This document shows positions 22,769 through 36,500 of a stretch of DNA of 64,000 bases, one piece after another. Under the pieces are notes generated by a model that searched no databases, had not been told where the DNA came from, and saw only the letters and a list, made by a program, of their open reading frames with translations. The DNA is from Litoditis marina (taxonomy: Eukaryota > Nematoda > Chromadorea > Rhabditida > Rhabditidae): positions 31,231,836 through 31,295,835 of the forward strand of contig OZ038433.1 of the NCBI GenBank assembly GCA_964036275.1, in the 5' to 3' direction. A program made the translations under genes and the position numbers. Each line of letters opens with the position of its first letter. The first letter of the stretch is position 1.

Positions 22769-24439
22769 GTTTACAAAGTTTTCGTTAACTCTTAGCCCTC
22801 TCACTGCACATTTTCTTTAAAAAAATTCTACTTTGCATTCTTTGCGAGCTTTCCATGAAAAGTTTTTGGCACACTGAACTCTACGGGGTAACGACGTCAG
22901 ACAGTTCTAAGCCAAATGGCGACTTTTGAAGTGGTCTCGACGAGAAAATAAGCAGATCAGAGAGACGCAGAGAGCCTAAGCTTAATTGACCAGCTTATTC
23001 GCTCATGTAGCTGGCCGATCACAGAAAATTGGCGCTAATGATTCTGAGACCTGCAAAATTTTTGGCAAAGGTCGTCTCTGCTTATTTGTGTTCCCTTTTC
23101 TAATTGCGTCACCTGATTGCGATGATTTGTTAATGCGTTCAACCCGACCGTATTCCATCGTAGCAAACATGTAAAAAAGAGAAATGTTTGTTTGAGATAC
23201 GAAACTGCGGTGTGTTTTTCGAAATTGGAGAGATTTTGCATATGAGAAGTTCTAAGTTTTCAAAAACATTCCAGTTTTTTTCACACGTAAACAAAAAGTA
23301 CGTTAAACATTTAGTTGTAATATCTGTTTTATCTAAAAAAACAATGATACAGAATTTATGGCAACAATAAGTTGACATGGGAATAGTGATGAACCTAGTA
23401 TTTTCCAGACGTGGATTTTCTGTTTTCGACTCACAAGAGCTGTCTACTGACAAACTGTTTGGTTGCGCATTGTGTAAGCAAACACAGGGAAATTGGACAG
23501 CACCACTCAATCTCTCGGATCAAAACTGTCAAAACCCAATTTTTTGTTGGCTATACACAAGTGAAGCCCCAAATCCAAGTTTGATACCAAAGTGGTATAA
23601 AAGTTCGGAAAAAAAACCTCGACATTCTCCGTTTTCATACAAATTTCATGACGAAAAGATTTAGCATCAAGTTTCGCGTGCAGACCACATTTCATCTTAA
23701 TGAAATCTTGTAAAAAACAAGGATTAGCCAGTGACATGCATGTCGCAACCGCGTCTGCACTTATTCCATTCATTCTAATGTCGTTCATATCTTGAATGAG
23801 AGAGAAAGTGGAGTTTCTCTAGAATCGGTTGATTTGTAGGTCAAACATTCTTTACTTTCTTCGAACTTTCTCAATAATAACTTTGCATACTTTGATATAA
23901 TTGCTTTACCTGGTTTCTGATCTGCTTCAGGTAATTTAGTTAAAAGATTATAATAATAATAATCTTTTACGGCAACTATTTCAGCCGTGTGTTAGTTTAT
24001 TCAGCCGTGTGTTAAAAGATTAAAGTTCAAAAATATATTGTATGGTCGTCAGCAACTAAGTAGACCAAACGTTGAGGGGACAGCTGTGTTACACGATGTC
24101 CACTCGTCAAAAACGAAAATGACCCCCCCTGCAAAGTTTTCTATACAACTCTGCTGAGATCGGCAGAGAGATTTTATTACTTTAGTCTTCAGAAATTTCT
24201 CTCAAAAATTTGTTTATTTTTTCTAGTTCACACGATGGTATCATGATGAACCATGAAGGTATGAACACTTCTCAACTGTAAACTCAAATTTGGAGGGTAC
24301 ATAAATTTTTGCTGATATCTCAAGCTTTCTTATGATATATATGCGAGGTTTTCGTGAAGTCATGTGTTCGTTGAACATTTCACAAATACGTTCTCCCGAA
24401 AGAGTTTCATACTCCGTCAGTAGCTGCTCAGTATGTCTG

Positions 24440-24556
24440 GTGATATGGTGAGTAGCTGCTCAGTAGCTCATGAGGTTTCATGAACCTCGTGAGTTCACCT
24501 CATGAGGTTTCACTCATGAGATATCGCCAGTTTTGGGCGGATTGCTACAGCGCCAG
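24440..24556. mobile_element. Family C element
   Basis: TAGCTCATGAGGTTTCATGA, CCTCATGAGGTTTC and the end GGCGGATTGCTACAGCGCC identify it with the 15606-15781 element. Confidence 0.65.
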
Positions 24557-27154
24557 GTAATAGCGACTACATTTCTCACGTGAAGCGAGAAAACCCAAGT
24601 ATATTCTTCTGATGCCGATGTTCTGTTCTCTAATGTGTTTCGTTCGTTATGATGTTCATTTTCACCGGTCGGCTATTTCGTACTTCACGTTTCATACATG
24701 TATCCTCACGTATTCCGTATAATATTATTCATAAAGTTATCTGGATTTTCCAGACAAATCCCTTATGATAGATTAGGTGAAATATCATGTAGTCTTAAGA
24801 ATGTGGAATCATCTATGACGTATTAAATGTTCTGATTACACTATTCAGTCTATTCATTGCTGTCAAGACACTGTGTTTGAGGACAGTGGTATTCATCAGT
24901 TCCCCTGATTCAATTTTCTCGAGAAAGTTCGAGAAAGTTATGTAAGACCTTTCGAATAAGCTCTTTCGATATTCACTCTCGGAGTTCTTACTGAAATGTG
25001 GAGTGAATAAATTTATATTAGTGATTGGTATACAACAGTCTTTTCGTGGAAATTAGGAGACTTTTTTCCACTCTGATAGTAATAATAATAAAAGTTCATT
25101 TGCATAGAATAGTAACAACGGGCATACAGGTAGAGAATTACAAATTAAACATTAAGAATCTATGACAAATACGTATCCCAACGGGTTGCGGATTAAATGC
25201 GTAATCAACTTATGGGGGAGCGTTGAAAAAAAATTCAAAGAGAAAACATGGAACTGTGAAGCAGAGTTGTGAAAAAAGATACAGATACATGAATGAAAAA
25301 AACTACTGAAGACTAATAATACTGTCCCAATTAGATTACTAATAGATTATTGGAGAAAACGGGTGATTGTATCTTAATCCGAATTCGTATTGGCACAATA
25401 TTTGAAAGCTGTGTAGTTCTGATAGATTATACTACAAACACCATTCTGATCATTCCATATTCCTTGCACTCTCAGTTGTGAAACAATAGAACTAAAACAC
25501 CCTACTTTCTATGTACGGCTGTCCAAATACATTTTCGCGTAGAACGATGTAAGCCCAGAAATATAATGATTGCTACGCATTTGCTGATTTTTTTGTCACG
25601 GTTCCCGCAAACACTCCTTATTATACTTTCTTCGTTGGTTATTTTGTTTTTCGTCTTCACTTGGTTTGCTTTTTTGTCTGTATCGAGTATCGGGTTTTTT
25701 GTCTCTAACTATTTTTTTCAAAACTTCGCATCACACGTCAATGTAGTACGTCCAATGTATATTGTTATTCTGCTTATTGTTTTCAAGATTTTGTTCAGCT
25801 TGTCTACAGTCTAGTATTTCGGATTAGTGTTTCAAACATGTGAGCACAAGTTTCCTTTTTTCCCAGTAGCCAGGCAGTCTCATCACGAGATAGAAAAAAT
25901 ACGCGAAATGCGACACTTTGCGCTGTGACAACGAGAAGGGTTAGCTTTCAGTCTAGTTCTCAACCTATGGCTTTCAACTTGTACTAATGAGTAGAAAAGT
26001 TATAAAATGGAGAAGGGGGGCCACGTGAAACGTGAAAGAACGTTAACCATTGTACGTTCACTAATTCTAAGTTGTCCAGACATATTTGACTGCATGTAAA
26101 TATAGCTTGTAAGTTGTTCCTACTGTTAAGAGGAGTCACCAATTTCTTGTTGTAGATCTCACTACATGTTTTGAGAGCAAAACAAATCACACTACAAACA
26201 CACCGGGATACAAATAGAAACTTGCTTCAGAAAGAACGAATATATGGGTTATTTGTTGTACTTCCTGATACTTATTCGATTTTCTGATTATTTATGTGCT
26301 TACTCGTAGTGTACGTGTGAGAGAATCTGAGCACTTCTTTCGTCTTGTGCGTGGTTTTAATTTCATTTCCGGTCATATTTTTTTACATGGAAAAGTTGTC
26401 TCAAATTCTGTCGCGTTGTATCATTTTCTCGCATGAATCTGTATTTTATGACAAAACGAAAATTTAACTTTAGTCAGTTCAAACCTTTTCATTTTTATTC
26501 AAATTTCAACCCCCCCCCCCCCCCTCTCAAACGAGCAGTTTTGTGTGAGTTTGTACGTTACACTGTAGAAGGCTAGATAGATATAGTGATGACAACGACT
26601 ATCGGTTGTTTGTTTCCTGATCTTTCCTGCTTTTCATACCCCTCCCCCCCTAACCAGCTGATTCGGCTGTCGCTGAACTAGCTTTCTTTTGCATTACAAT
26701 AAGTGAGGGTGGCATCTAATGAGTGTGTAACAATGACATAACACCATGCAAGCATTCCACTGCAGTGCAAGTGTAAATCCAGAGGTTGTCCAAACTTTCT
26801 GGATGATAACAATGTAGTTTGGGTGCACTCTACACTAAAATAGCTGATTAGACAAGCACTACACTTTGATAGACGTTCTTCTTCATTAAACGAGACCAGA
26901 AACCAACCCTGGAATGTCAGAAAAGGGCTGTATCCTACTTTAACTAGACGCGTTTCCTGTCCCACGGCGTTGACATGTGAAAGTCACATGAGGTGATACA
27001 CGTTAACTCTGTTTTTGGATTCAAAAATATTTAGAACAGTCCGTGTTTCCCTGCGATTTCTATCATAATCTCAGCCCAAATTGGTCTCCGATTTACTTTA
27101 ACCTTTATATCATAAATAGAGTCTGCAACACACCGTTTAAGCTTGAGTTCATAA

Positions 27155-27159
<5 letters not shown>

Positions 27160-27228
<69 letters not shown>
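27160..27228. repeat. (AT)n microsatellite
   Basis: About 34 uninterrupted AT units. The reading frame through it (IYIY...) is meaningless. Confidence 0.97.
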
Positions 27229-27231
<3 letters not shown>

Positions 27232-27331
27232 TCCACGGAACTAATGAGCAGAAGTTAGTTGAGTGTTCACACAGCCTTTCCCACGGGTAAATTGCCACTC
27301 ACAATACCATCAATATGGAGGAGACCTTTCT

Positions 27332-27389
27332 GAAGCCGTATGCATGAAACATCCCGGGCCGGGTTGGGATGTTTCATGCGTACGGCTTC
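27332..27389. ncRNA. Candidate small-RNA hairpin
   Basis: Arms 27332-27355 (GAAGCCGTATGCATGAAACA, then TCCC) and 27366-27389 pair over 24 bases with a single G.U and a 10-base loop. Size and pairing fit a microRNA-like precursor or a palindromic element end. Only one copy is seen in this window. No promoter or conservation evidence. Confidence 0.4.
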
Positions 27390-29582
27390 TAGTCAACGCC
27401 TTGTTTATTATATGGAACAAAATGAAAGAATTGACTGGGTAACGTAGATCAGAGGGGATTTTATAAATTGAGAGATGTTTTTAACGGTATCTTCCACAAT
27501 GAACTGTGAAGGACAGGTTTTTTTTCTGTTCGATAGAGCAGAAGTGTACTTTCTGACTGACCACGTGGTATTACACGATGTTTGTCCTTCTTCTCGGTCT
27601 TCTCTGATATTGGCTTCCATTCTGTCTTTCTTTAAGCTGAGGAGGAGAATGAACCGCATTCTTAGTATACTTCGTTTCACCTTTACCTTAGTAAAATCTA
27701 CATTTATCCTACACATTAAAATCAGAATTCAATGGGTAAACTTATAACATTTTCGCTACCATTTACTGAACTGAAACGGACCGGAAGTTTCAAAATCATA
27801 CTGTAGGGGTCTCAGTAGAAATGCAGAACACTATAACCCAAAATGGGTATTTCTGAAAAACAAACCCACAATTGAATAATAGCCCTAATCAGACATTGAA
27901 AAATGAAAATAAAGAACATCAAACTCTTTACTCGGTTCAGATGCTGTTCAGATGTTTAAATTCCACGTAAAAGAATCACTATCCTACAGTGAGAGTTACA
28001 TTTATGTGGAGTACATCCCCTTTCTCAGTCCTAGACGACTATTGGAAGCAGATGTTGAAAGGATTCCCAAATTACTTGTCAGTCTGTCAATAAGATCTCT
28101 TTCTCCCGTTTCCTTCTTGCGCATTATTCATAATAGGGTGCTTCAAAACAACTGCGTCGTACCCACTTTGCCAACTTTTTTGAGCGGTGTCCGAAATAGA
28201 CAGTTAGAGTTTCAACATTTATGTGACACCTCTTCAATGCACATCCAACATCTTTGTCATGGTCTTCTAACTTCTAACGAAAATTATTTTTTAGCAAATT
28301 TTTCTCTGCAATAAAAACTACTTAATGACCAAATTATATAGATGAAATAGCCGATATACAAAAGAATATGCAGAAATGTTTTATTCTGCTGTGCTCATAG
28401 TTTTTACTCGGTGCTGCATTCAGAACTGCGCTGCGTTTATATGTGGCTACAAGCCAGGTATTGTTAATTACTTGAAGTTAGTTTGGTTAAGAATTTTGCT
28501 CCAGACATCAATAAGAATAATTTCATAATTAGCTGCGGGCGTAAAACGACATCATAAATTTTGAGATGCTTCACCACACCACCCCTCTGCGTTTGGTCAT
28601 CATTAATGACTGAACGTAGTTTTTTTTTTCTGGTCTCCGGGTTTTATTCTCGCTGCAATGTTACTGTTGTTTTTTAATATAAACACATCTATACCTTCGT
28701 TTGCGGAACGTATTAAGATTGATGTTTATTCCTTCAACTCAATACACAGTCAAAACACTGTTCGATTTATTAGGAATAGGCAGTTCCGAAGGGATGTTTC
28801 ATGATCATGCTCCAACCTTACGTCTCTGGTATCCTTTGAACGTGGTGAATGATTTTAGAGACCAAACCAACATATCGCAAATAACGTCTGTCAGTTTTTT
28901 TGTTATGTGCCACCTTATTTCTGGAGCTGTCACTCCTGATTGATAAACAGTCAAGGCGCGATAATATGTTTATGAGTAGTGTGATGTATAGTTGTTGTTA
29001 CGTGAGCAAAAAGAGATGAACACTACTCCTGCTGATATGCATTAGTAGTGTTTTGAACGCGGCTGTCGCTATGCATTCCACCCTCGCACCACCCTCACTT
29101 TACGAAATACACTTGGCACGACATGGCGCTCGCCAAATGCACGCACAGTCTCACGGAAATTCATCGACTACTCAGAGGTTGGTCAACTTGTTTTCTGGTC
29201 ATAGCAAAAATACATAGCCTATTTACCCTACTTTTGTGATCGTCCGTAAGATACACGCACCGTAAAGACAAAGCACACTGTCACAGAATTTCATCAAATC
29301 TTCAAAGGTTGGTGAAGTTGTCATTTTTTCCTGTGCTAGCTTGCCATAAGCTCAAATGGTCAAGTGAGCTACTTGCGCAAAACTTCAATACCCGACTTCT
29401 GATTTATGATTATCACGCGTAGGTCGGCGGTTCCTCACACAAACTAGTCTGTATGTAGAACGCTATTGGAATGTTTTTGAATAGCCTACACAATTCGGCC
29501 GACGGTTAAAACAGAATCTCAGCAAATGACACTATAGTGGTAGCGGTTCGACCATTGTATTGTAAACAATTCAGAATTGTAT

Positions 29583-29660
29583 GGCTTCAATCATTTCTCT
29601 ATTTTTTCTCTTTCTCCGATGAGCGAGTGCCACATTCTTTGAATGTAGATAAATAAATAA
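29583..29660 (-). mobile_element. Family E element
   Basis: The reverse complement matches 60405-60492: ATTTATCTACATTCAAAGAA, then a CACTCG and AGAGAAAAA stretch ending TGAAGCCAT. Interspersed repeat, no coding capacity. Confidence 0.7.
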
Positions 29661-32600
29661 ACAAAAACTAATAAATAATTCAACGAGTGAGTCTTCAACG
29701 AGTGAGTGTGCAGGGCCGAGAGACGCAGGCTGATGATTCGTCCCTTATCTTTGTTACTTGAAAAGTGAAGCATCGGAGTCAGATTCTATAGTGATTATTC
29801 AGGTTGTCCATATGAGAACGTAGACATACAGTGTAGACTATTTTCTAATGCCATTTTTCAGAAATTACGGTGTCTCAGAAACGATCTAGTTGAGAATATA
29901 AAGTGTGTCTGCAGTTGATAGCACGTCAACATGTTGAACTTTCGGTTGCGCTAACTTTTTTGTTAGTTTGAGGCGTGCCTAAACTTTTATGAGCCAGTAA
30001 CAATGATCGGGCATTCAACACATTAAATGCAAGAGCATATACCGCGTTATAACCAGAAAATGAATAAAAAGTAGTTATTGTTATGAATAGTCTATGCTAC
30101 TCAAAAGTTTTCGAGTACATCACATGAGAGAGGGTAGGAAATGACAAAAGCGGATGAGCTCGCGACATCGGTCCAAAAATAGATATCTCAAGAATTAACA
30201 CCTCATATCATTAATCAATTTTGGATTAGCGTGCCTATTTTGGTGGGCGGGAGCCTATCATGACAAACACCTTCCAAACTGGTCAGACGTTGTCATTTTT
30301 GCTATTTTCATCTCATCAAAGCTTCGTACTGTCAGTCAGTGTTGCACTACAATAGGGCTCCCCTTATCTCGGGTTGTAGTTTGACCCCTTGCTTTTTTGA
30401 ATCCGTAAATTATGGTGTGTTTCGAGATCAAACAACAAGAGATCACTCACTCACTGTACTTGAAAGTTTCATTGGCAAAAGTTTCCTTTCGAGTATCACG
30501 TCACATTTAACGTGTTACTTCACGTTATATCAATATTTCGAGACTTGACTTTCCCAATAGTGGAAGTTTTTGCAACAAACTAGATGTGAAACCTATAAGA
30601 TGACACAAAAAACTCAAATAGCGGTTGAGCATGCATCTCAGCGGCAGAGCCGGCTTCTTTCTTTGATCTCGCCATTAAGACTTCGCTGATGATCCCAATT
30701 TGCCAGATGCAGCAACCTCTATTAACCCGAAGCACAGATAGATACGGCATCCGTGAATATTTCGTCTCTGATATTTGTTTTACTAGAGTAAAATGTAACG
30801 TTTATATATTTATATTCTCACGTCATGCAAAACACAGAAAAAATGGAACTATCATTGTAGTTCGCACCAATTCCTGACGCTCCATAGTCAAATTTTCGTG
30901 AGCGAGTTTTGAGATTAAAAATTTGTCTGTCTACCTCTTGACTTCACGAGAAGATCAGGTGATCAAATCGAATCGCGTAAAGGCTATGAGGAAAGTTCAC
31001 AATTTTTGATACTCGATTGTTCTATTCCTGATAATTTTCGAAAAGGTGGATGATCGCATGAGAAAGCTGCCATGAGAAAGCTCAAAAATGTACTTTAGTA
31101 GTCTCAGTAGGATTGATTTGCATTAAATACCTCTACATACTTCTACAGTCAGCGACAGAAAAATCCCACAAAGTACGATTATCGATCGTGTGTACTATAC
31201 GTATCGCACACAATCAATGCTCATACTTTGTTCTATGTATCTGCCGTCGACAAAAAACATGAAGTAGGCCCTAACGCGTGATTAATGTCAGACGATGATG
31301 TATTTTCAATACATCAATTTCTCACTTTGTGACGATTATTTCACTCCGTGATAGTTATGAAAACAAACGACGACTGTTTAAAAAGTGCGTCATTTTGATT
31401 GCATATTCTTCAAGTTTTTTTCTCTTCAGTTGAAAGGGTATTAATGAACTCGTGGAATGTAGTATAGTCCTTGAATGTCTCGAGTGGTGTTCTATATGGT
31501 CTTAAAGTACTCTATGCTGAAAATAGCTACAGAGTCCAATTGGAAAATATGAGCTTTAATGTACCGAAATACCAATGAAATGTTGATTTCATGCGAGAAA
31601 AGTATTTCTAGTGAATCTCTTCACCCACGCATAAGTCCTTTCTCCTATGTTTTCATGTACTTGTTTGTTCTTTCGGCCAAATTTGTTTTCGCTCAGTTTC
31701 AATGGTGAAAAGAGAACACTGGTTGACCACCTTAGCGAGCCGATTGGGAATAGAATTCTTGTTGATAGTGCGGCAGTGTTCCAAGCAGATTCTTCACATA
31801 CGTTGTTAGTTTCATAAAAGTGTTCTCTATGTTCGAATGCTTAACTTATTTGCACACGCGATCTTCGTTCTTTGAAATGTAAATTCCCACGTTCACTTGG
31901 ACTTTCTAGTTTTCAACTGTCACGACGACGATGTGTATACTTTCAATGGAAAATAATTCTCAGAAGATCATTCACCGATTTTCCAACAGAGACTACTCCG
32001 GAACGTGAAAATGTCTGTTCTTGCCATATTCATATTGGAATTTGGCACTGAACAAACCACTCTTCTCACAATTTTAATGCGGCCAAGAAACTTTACATAG
32101 AAGTAAAAGTCCATCGAAAATTATTCAGGAGTTACCCTCATCGTGATTTTCCAAGCTGTGAGTCTGACTTTTCTCATTGTTCATTGATGCTTCTCGACTT
32201 CAGTCGTTAACTAAGTATTCAATAACTTTCTGTAGCTAATAACTTTTCCACTTATTGGCCCATTTTCACTAATTTCATTATGGGACAAAGGCGCCATATT
32301 CCTGAGGACTTCTGGTTCTGGAAATTCAGAAAAAAAGGACAACTCTCACTTGTTGACTTTGGTTTCTCCGGAGCATGTTTCTTTGTGCCACTTGCCCTAT
32401 GTGCAAACAACATGATTCTAGAACTTGAGGTTACATGTTGTTCTTAGTTACACATCATCTCCAGTCAGTATACCAGCATCTTTGATAGTTTTCAGTCCAA
32501 TGTTACAGAGTTACTCAAACTAATCATTTGTTTTCTTCATCTTTTCTTGCATAAAAAAGTCTCAGTATCCGTAGGCTTCATCTCTATTCAGTACACAGAG

Positions 32601-33579
32601 TGCTTACATACTTTTTCAGTCCAATGTTACAGAGCTATCCAAACTGCTTCATTTTAATTACCGTATGCAATGCACTCATTCTTGTTGGTATATCTGCAGG
32701 CAGTTCTGCAGCATCTTAGATGAGATTTGCAGATGCTTCTATGAGCAGGAATGGCGTGTATTTATTTTTGTCCAGATTTCTGCGAAAACTTCGTAATCTC
32801 CCGAATTCCCAGTTTGCCGAGTATAGGCGTCTTTAGACCATGTAACACGCACCCTCCATCACATATTCCAAAGTGCCGGAAACGCCTTATTTGCCACTAA
32901 TTCGTTCTGGCTGATGTTCCTATTAAAACACTTCCGGAAAAGTTCAAGGCCAAGCTGCAAATTTTCTCGTAGAATCACTTTCGTCATTTTCCCACACCTA
33001 TATGGATAATTGAAATGAAAAGGAACAAAAACCTTTTCCCTTGGGATACAAGTTATTTTTCAATTCTTTTTTTCTATCTTACACTATGGTTAGCCTCTAA
33101 CAGTCTCACAATAAAACTGTTTTGCAATTGTTCAATATTCATCTCGTTGTTGTTAATCATAATAATGATTTGGAAAATGGTCCAAATTGCCAGTGCCTTC
33201 TGTGGAGAAAAGATTACACAGAGGGAAAAAAACAAAAGTTTGTGAATTTGTTGACATCACCCATATGGTCCCATCCATAATCGTGATATTTTGTCGACTG
33301 TTTCGTACCTATCACCTGATCATGTCCATCTGTCCGATGCCCAAATTGTTTATTCTATGAAAATCAAACCAATTCACCAATTTTTCAGCTAAACCATTCC
33401 TGAAATGAGTCTCACAGTGCGTTCCACGACTAGACGATGTAGTCGATTTTCATGATTTTGAGTAGTAGTGGTACATTATCTATAACTAGTTGTTTTCTGC
33501 GTGTTCTGCTATACTTGCGGTACCGTAGTGTTGTATAATACGTAGTTCAGTTGAAAGCTAATGTGCAAATACATTTCAG

Positions 33580-36500
33580 AAACTTCCGAGTCGATGAGTT
33601 CGAAAGAATCTACGCCGAGCGAGGGAGTCACTTCGCGCCACGCGCGTCGAAAGTGGTCCACCGCCTACCGCGTTGTTCAAGGTCTCAACAGATTCAAACT
33701 GCCGCTGCACAAAGCTGTGGTCAGTTTTCGTTCCATTTTTAAAAACGTATGTTTGAGAGGAATATGCATATAAGTTAGTCATCAGTGGTATAGTAATTAA
33801 ACTTCAAAATTAGAGCACTCAACAGAGTCAAACTGGCAGTTTTCATTAAAGTTTCCTTAAAGTTTAAGAATCGAATTAAACATAAACATAAGTCCTGGGT
33901 TGTAGTACTTAAACTGGGCAATTTCAAAGCGTTGGTTTCTGAACCAAAAAACTGAGGATGTTCACCCTTATTTACAACTTGATTCGAAGGCAAAGCTTAG
34001 ATGAAGCTTTATAAGAAGAGAGGTTTACTCATTCAATTCGGGATCCGAAAACTCTTGAATATACTTTACTTCACATCCATTCATCATGCATTTGCACGCA
34101 CATAAATAAGGTTTCAATTAGAAACAAGGAGAGCGCGTTAGAAAAAACTTGACAGCATGTTGCGGAAAATTAACTCATAAACTACATAGTAGTTGTGTAA
34201 CCCGCAGCGTAAATGAAATTCTCCATTCTGCGTACCTCAAACTCAACAATCATCCAATTTCACATCGTTTCATACAAAAGTTGTGCATTCAACTCCACAC
34301 ATCTTGGGTCCAAAATAACTTGGACCAAGGACTATTCCGGTAATCATGAAACTTTTATGCGCGTTTTCTATCTCCCCGTAATTGCAACCAATAGGCGAAT
34401 GGTACATTATTCATGAGCGCCTGGGCCTGGGTTCCGCATTGATAAGTAATCTCAGTTGAAAATGTGCAAATCTGGAAGAGAATGACGAATCCTGACGGGT
34501 CAAAAACGTAATAATAAAAAATAATAATTTATTATCCGTAGTTTGATGCCAGACAGTATAAAGCATAAACGAACGGACATTACCAAACAAAACTTCCAAT
34601 GCGTACTGGAACGTTGAGAATAATGAAAGAGCACAGTTTATTAAAAGGGAAAAAAAGAAAGTAAAAAGTTCGAACATATTACCCTACAAGCTTGACATAT
34701 AGTTCAGCTCGCTCGATATCTTTTCGTTCTTTCTGCCTTTCTCGCTTTTTCCTCTCTCTTTTCTCTCTCCTTTATGTAGTTAAGCTAACCAAGCACTAAG
34801 TCGTTTTGATGACATGTTGTTTCCAATAAAAACAACCACAAAAATAACTCAATTATATTTGCTGGGTTAGCGACAGATGTGGTAGGAGACAGCCTCTCGT
34901 GTCAATCTGCAACTAGTAAACACCAGAAAGACAAAAAACAAATAGAACATTAGCTAAACTCGAGTGCAAAATGATTCATGAAGTCTTGTTCAAGAACATC
35001 CGAACTGTCAACTACCAACCTGCGTCTCCTCAAACATACGATATTTTTCTGTGGTCTGATTCTGGATAGAATTTGGCAAACTAATGCACAAAGGGATATT
35101 CCAGTTACGTGCTCTGCGCAGTGCAACAAAAAGCAACGAATACGAATGAGAAGAGCCTGCATAACCAAATAAACTTTTCGTTTCGTTGGACAACTCAACT
35201 TCTCACGTGACGTGAACAAACCCCTACAATTCCGATATAGTATCACACATTCTGTCTCTAGTGTTTTTGTTTCAGCAGCATTTCCGTTATGACGTTCGCA
35301 TCCCACTCTATCATGCGCGAGACTTATTAACAAATTTTATTAGGAAACTTCTGTGGGCAAATATCTTTCCTCTTCCAACTAATTGAGTTTGGCGTCTTTC
35401 ATTTGGTCGAGCGCGTCGCCCCGCCCCTTTTGCGTCTTACGACCTGCACCAAAGCGCAAAGAAACAATGTTCCGGAACTCTCACCCATAATTATCTCCCT
35501 CCACCGGACAATGACTGATAATTGCTCCAAAATGGTTCGTCGCCGGGTGTCCCTGCCCCAGACCCCATTGTCGACCCCACTGTTGGGCACATTTCCCACC
35601 CCCATGTTCGCCTCTCCCTACCGCGACTCTCCCCTGCGCGAGCGACGTCTACTGCCCCTATTACCCCTGGGTCACGTACTTCCCACCACCCACTGCTACC
35701 GTAACCCGCATGCCAGACTGTCGCAACCCGACCTGTACGCAACTATACCCCAGAACAGTTCGCCGGCCTACTTTTATGGGGCGCCCGTGTTTGGGTACGG
35801 TAGGAGACGAATGTACTCGGCCAATCGTACGCCGGCTGCCAGTATTCCTAGGAGATTTTTGAAACGAGCCAACCAATCTGATCTGGCTTATCGATTTCAG
35901 AGAGAACGCGAGATGAACTACAGCAACGAGAGCACGCCGAGCAGAGAAATTGAAGGTGGGTCTAGATTTTTGAAATCAGTTGTGGTTATTTAAATCATAA
36001 CGAGGGAATTACGGTTGTTGTCGTTACTATTAGTAACGCACAGAAAATTTATGTTTTTTTTTGTTACACACAGTGGTGAAGAGACTCACAATGGACTGAG
36101 CTGCAATGAGATCACTGACTGCTTAACGATTTGCTTAGCAAAATTCCATTGGGAAAAAACTTCGTCCCTTTCGAAACTTCATCTCTGGACTGGACAGTTA
36201 TGCTCGATTGATGATCCACACTGATTGTCAACTGTCTTGGTTCACTATTTTTATTCGGTGATAGAGTTTTATTTCTGAACATCTAGATTATTTGCACTTT
36301 TTCTGATATACGACGTGAATGCAATCAAATCTAAACAAAGCAACAGCGCAATTCTCATTAATTTGAGGCGGTGAGGGAGAAATGAAATTTTGCAGTCAAT
36401 TCATTGAAAACATACGTTTTGGTCAATAAACCACATGATAACGTGATCAGGATACACAATTTGATCAGAGAAAAACTGAAAATTCCATGAATAAAAGACT

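Larger units (their letters stand above)
22870..33579. other. Gene-poor 11 kb
   Basis: No exon set could be supported. It holds a family C element (24440-24556), poly-C (26511-26524), an AT microsatellite, a long hairpin (27332-27389), a duplicated segment at about 29110-29335, a family E element (29583-29660), a degenerate hairpin at about 31168-31236 and a direct repeat at 32495-32645. Early exons of the STAC-like gene may hide at its right end. Confidence 0.5.

Noticed and set aside
25566..25814. 82-residue very hydrophobic open frame resembling a small membrane protein
   Set aside because: It is what T-rich DNA encodes in one frame; no start context, splice partners or family motif.
27952..28314. 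120-residue open frame, longest in the gene-poor stretch
   Set aside because: No recognisable domain on either strand, typical AT-rich codon noise, no acceptor or donor structure. A decayed transposon is possible but unsupported.
34950..35333. 127-residue minus-strand open frame inside the STAC-like gene
   Set aside because: Lies in an intron of a better supported gene on the other strand and matches no family I know.
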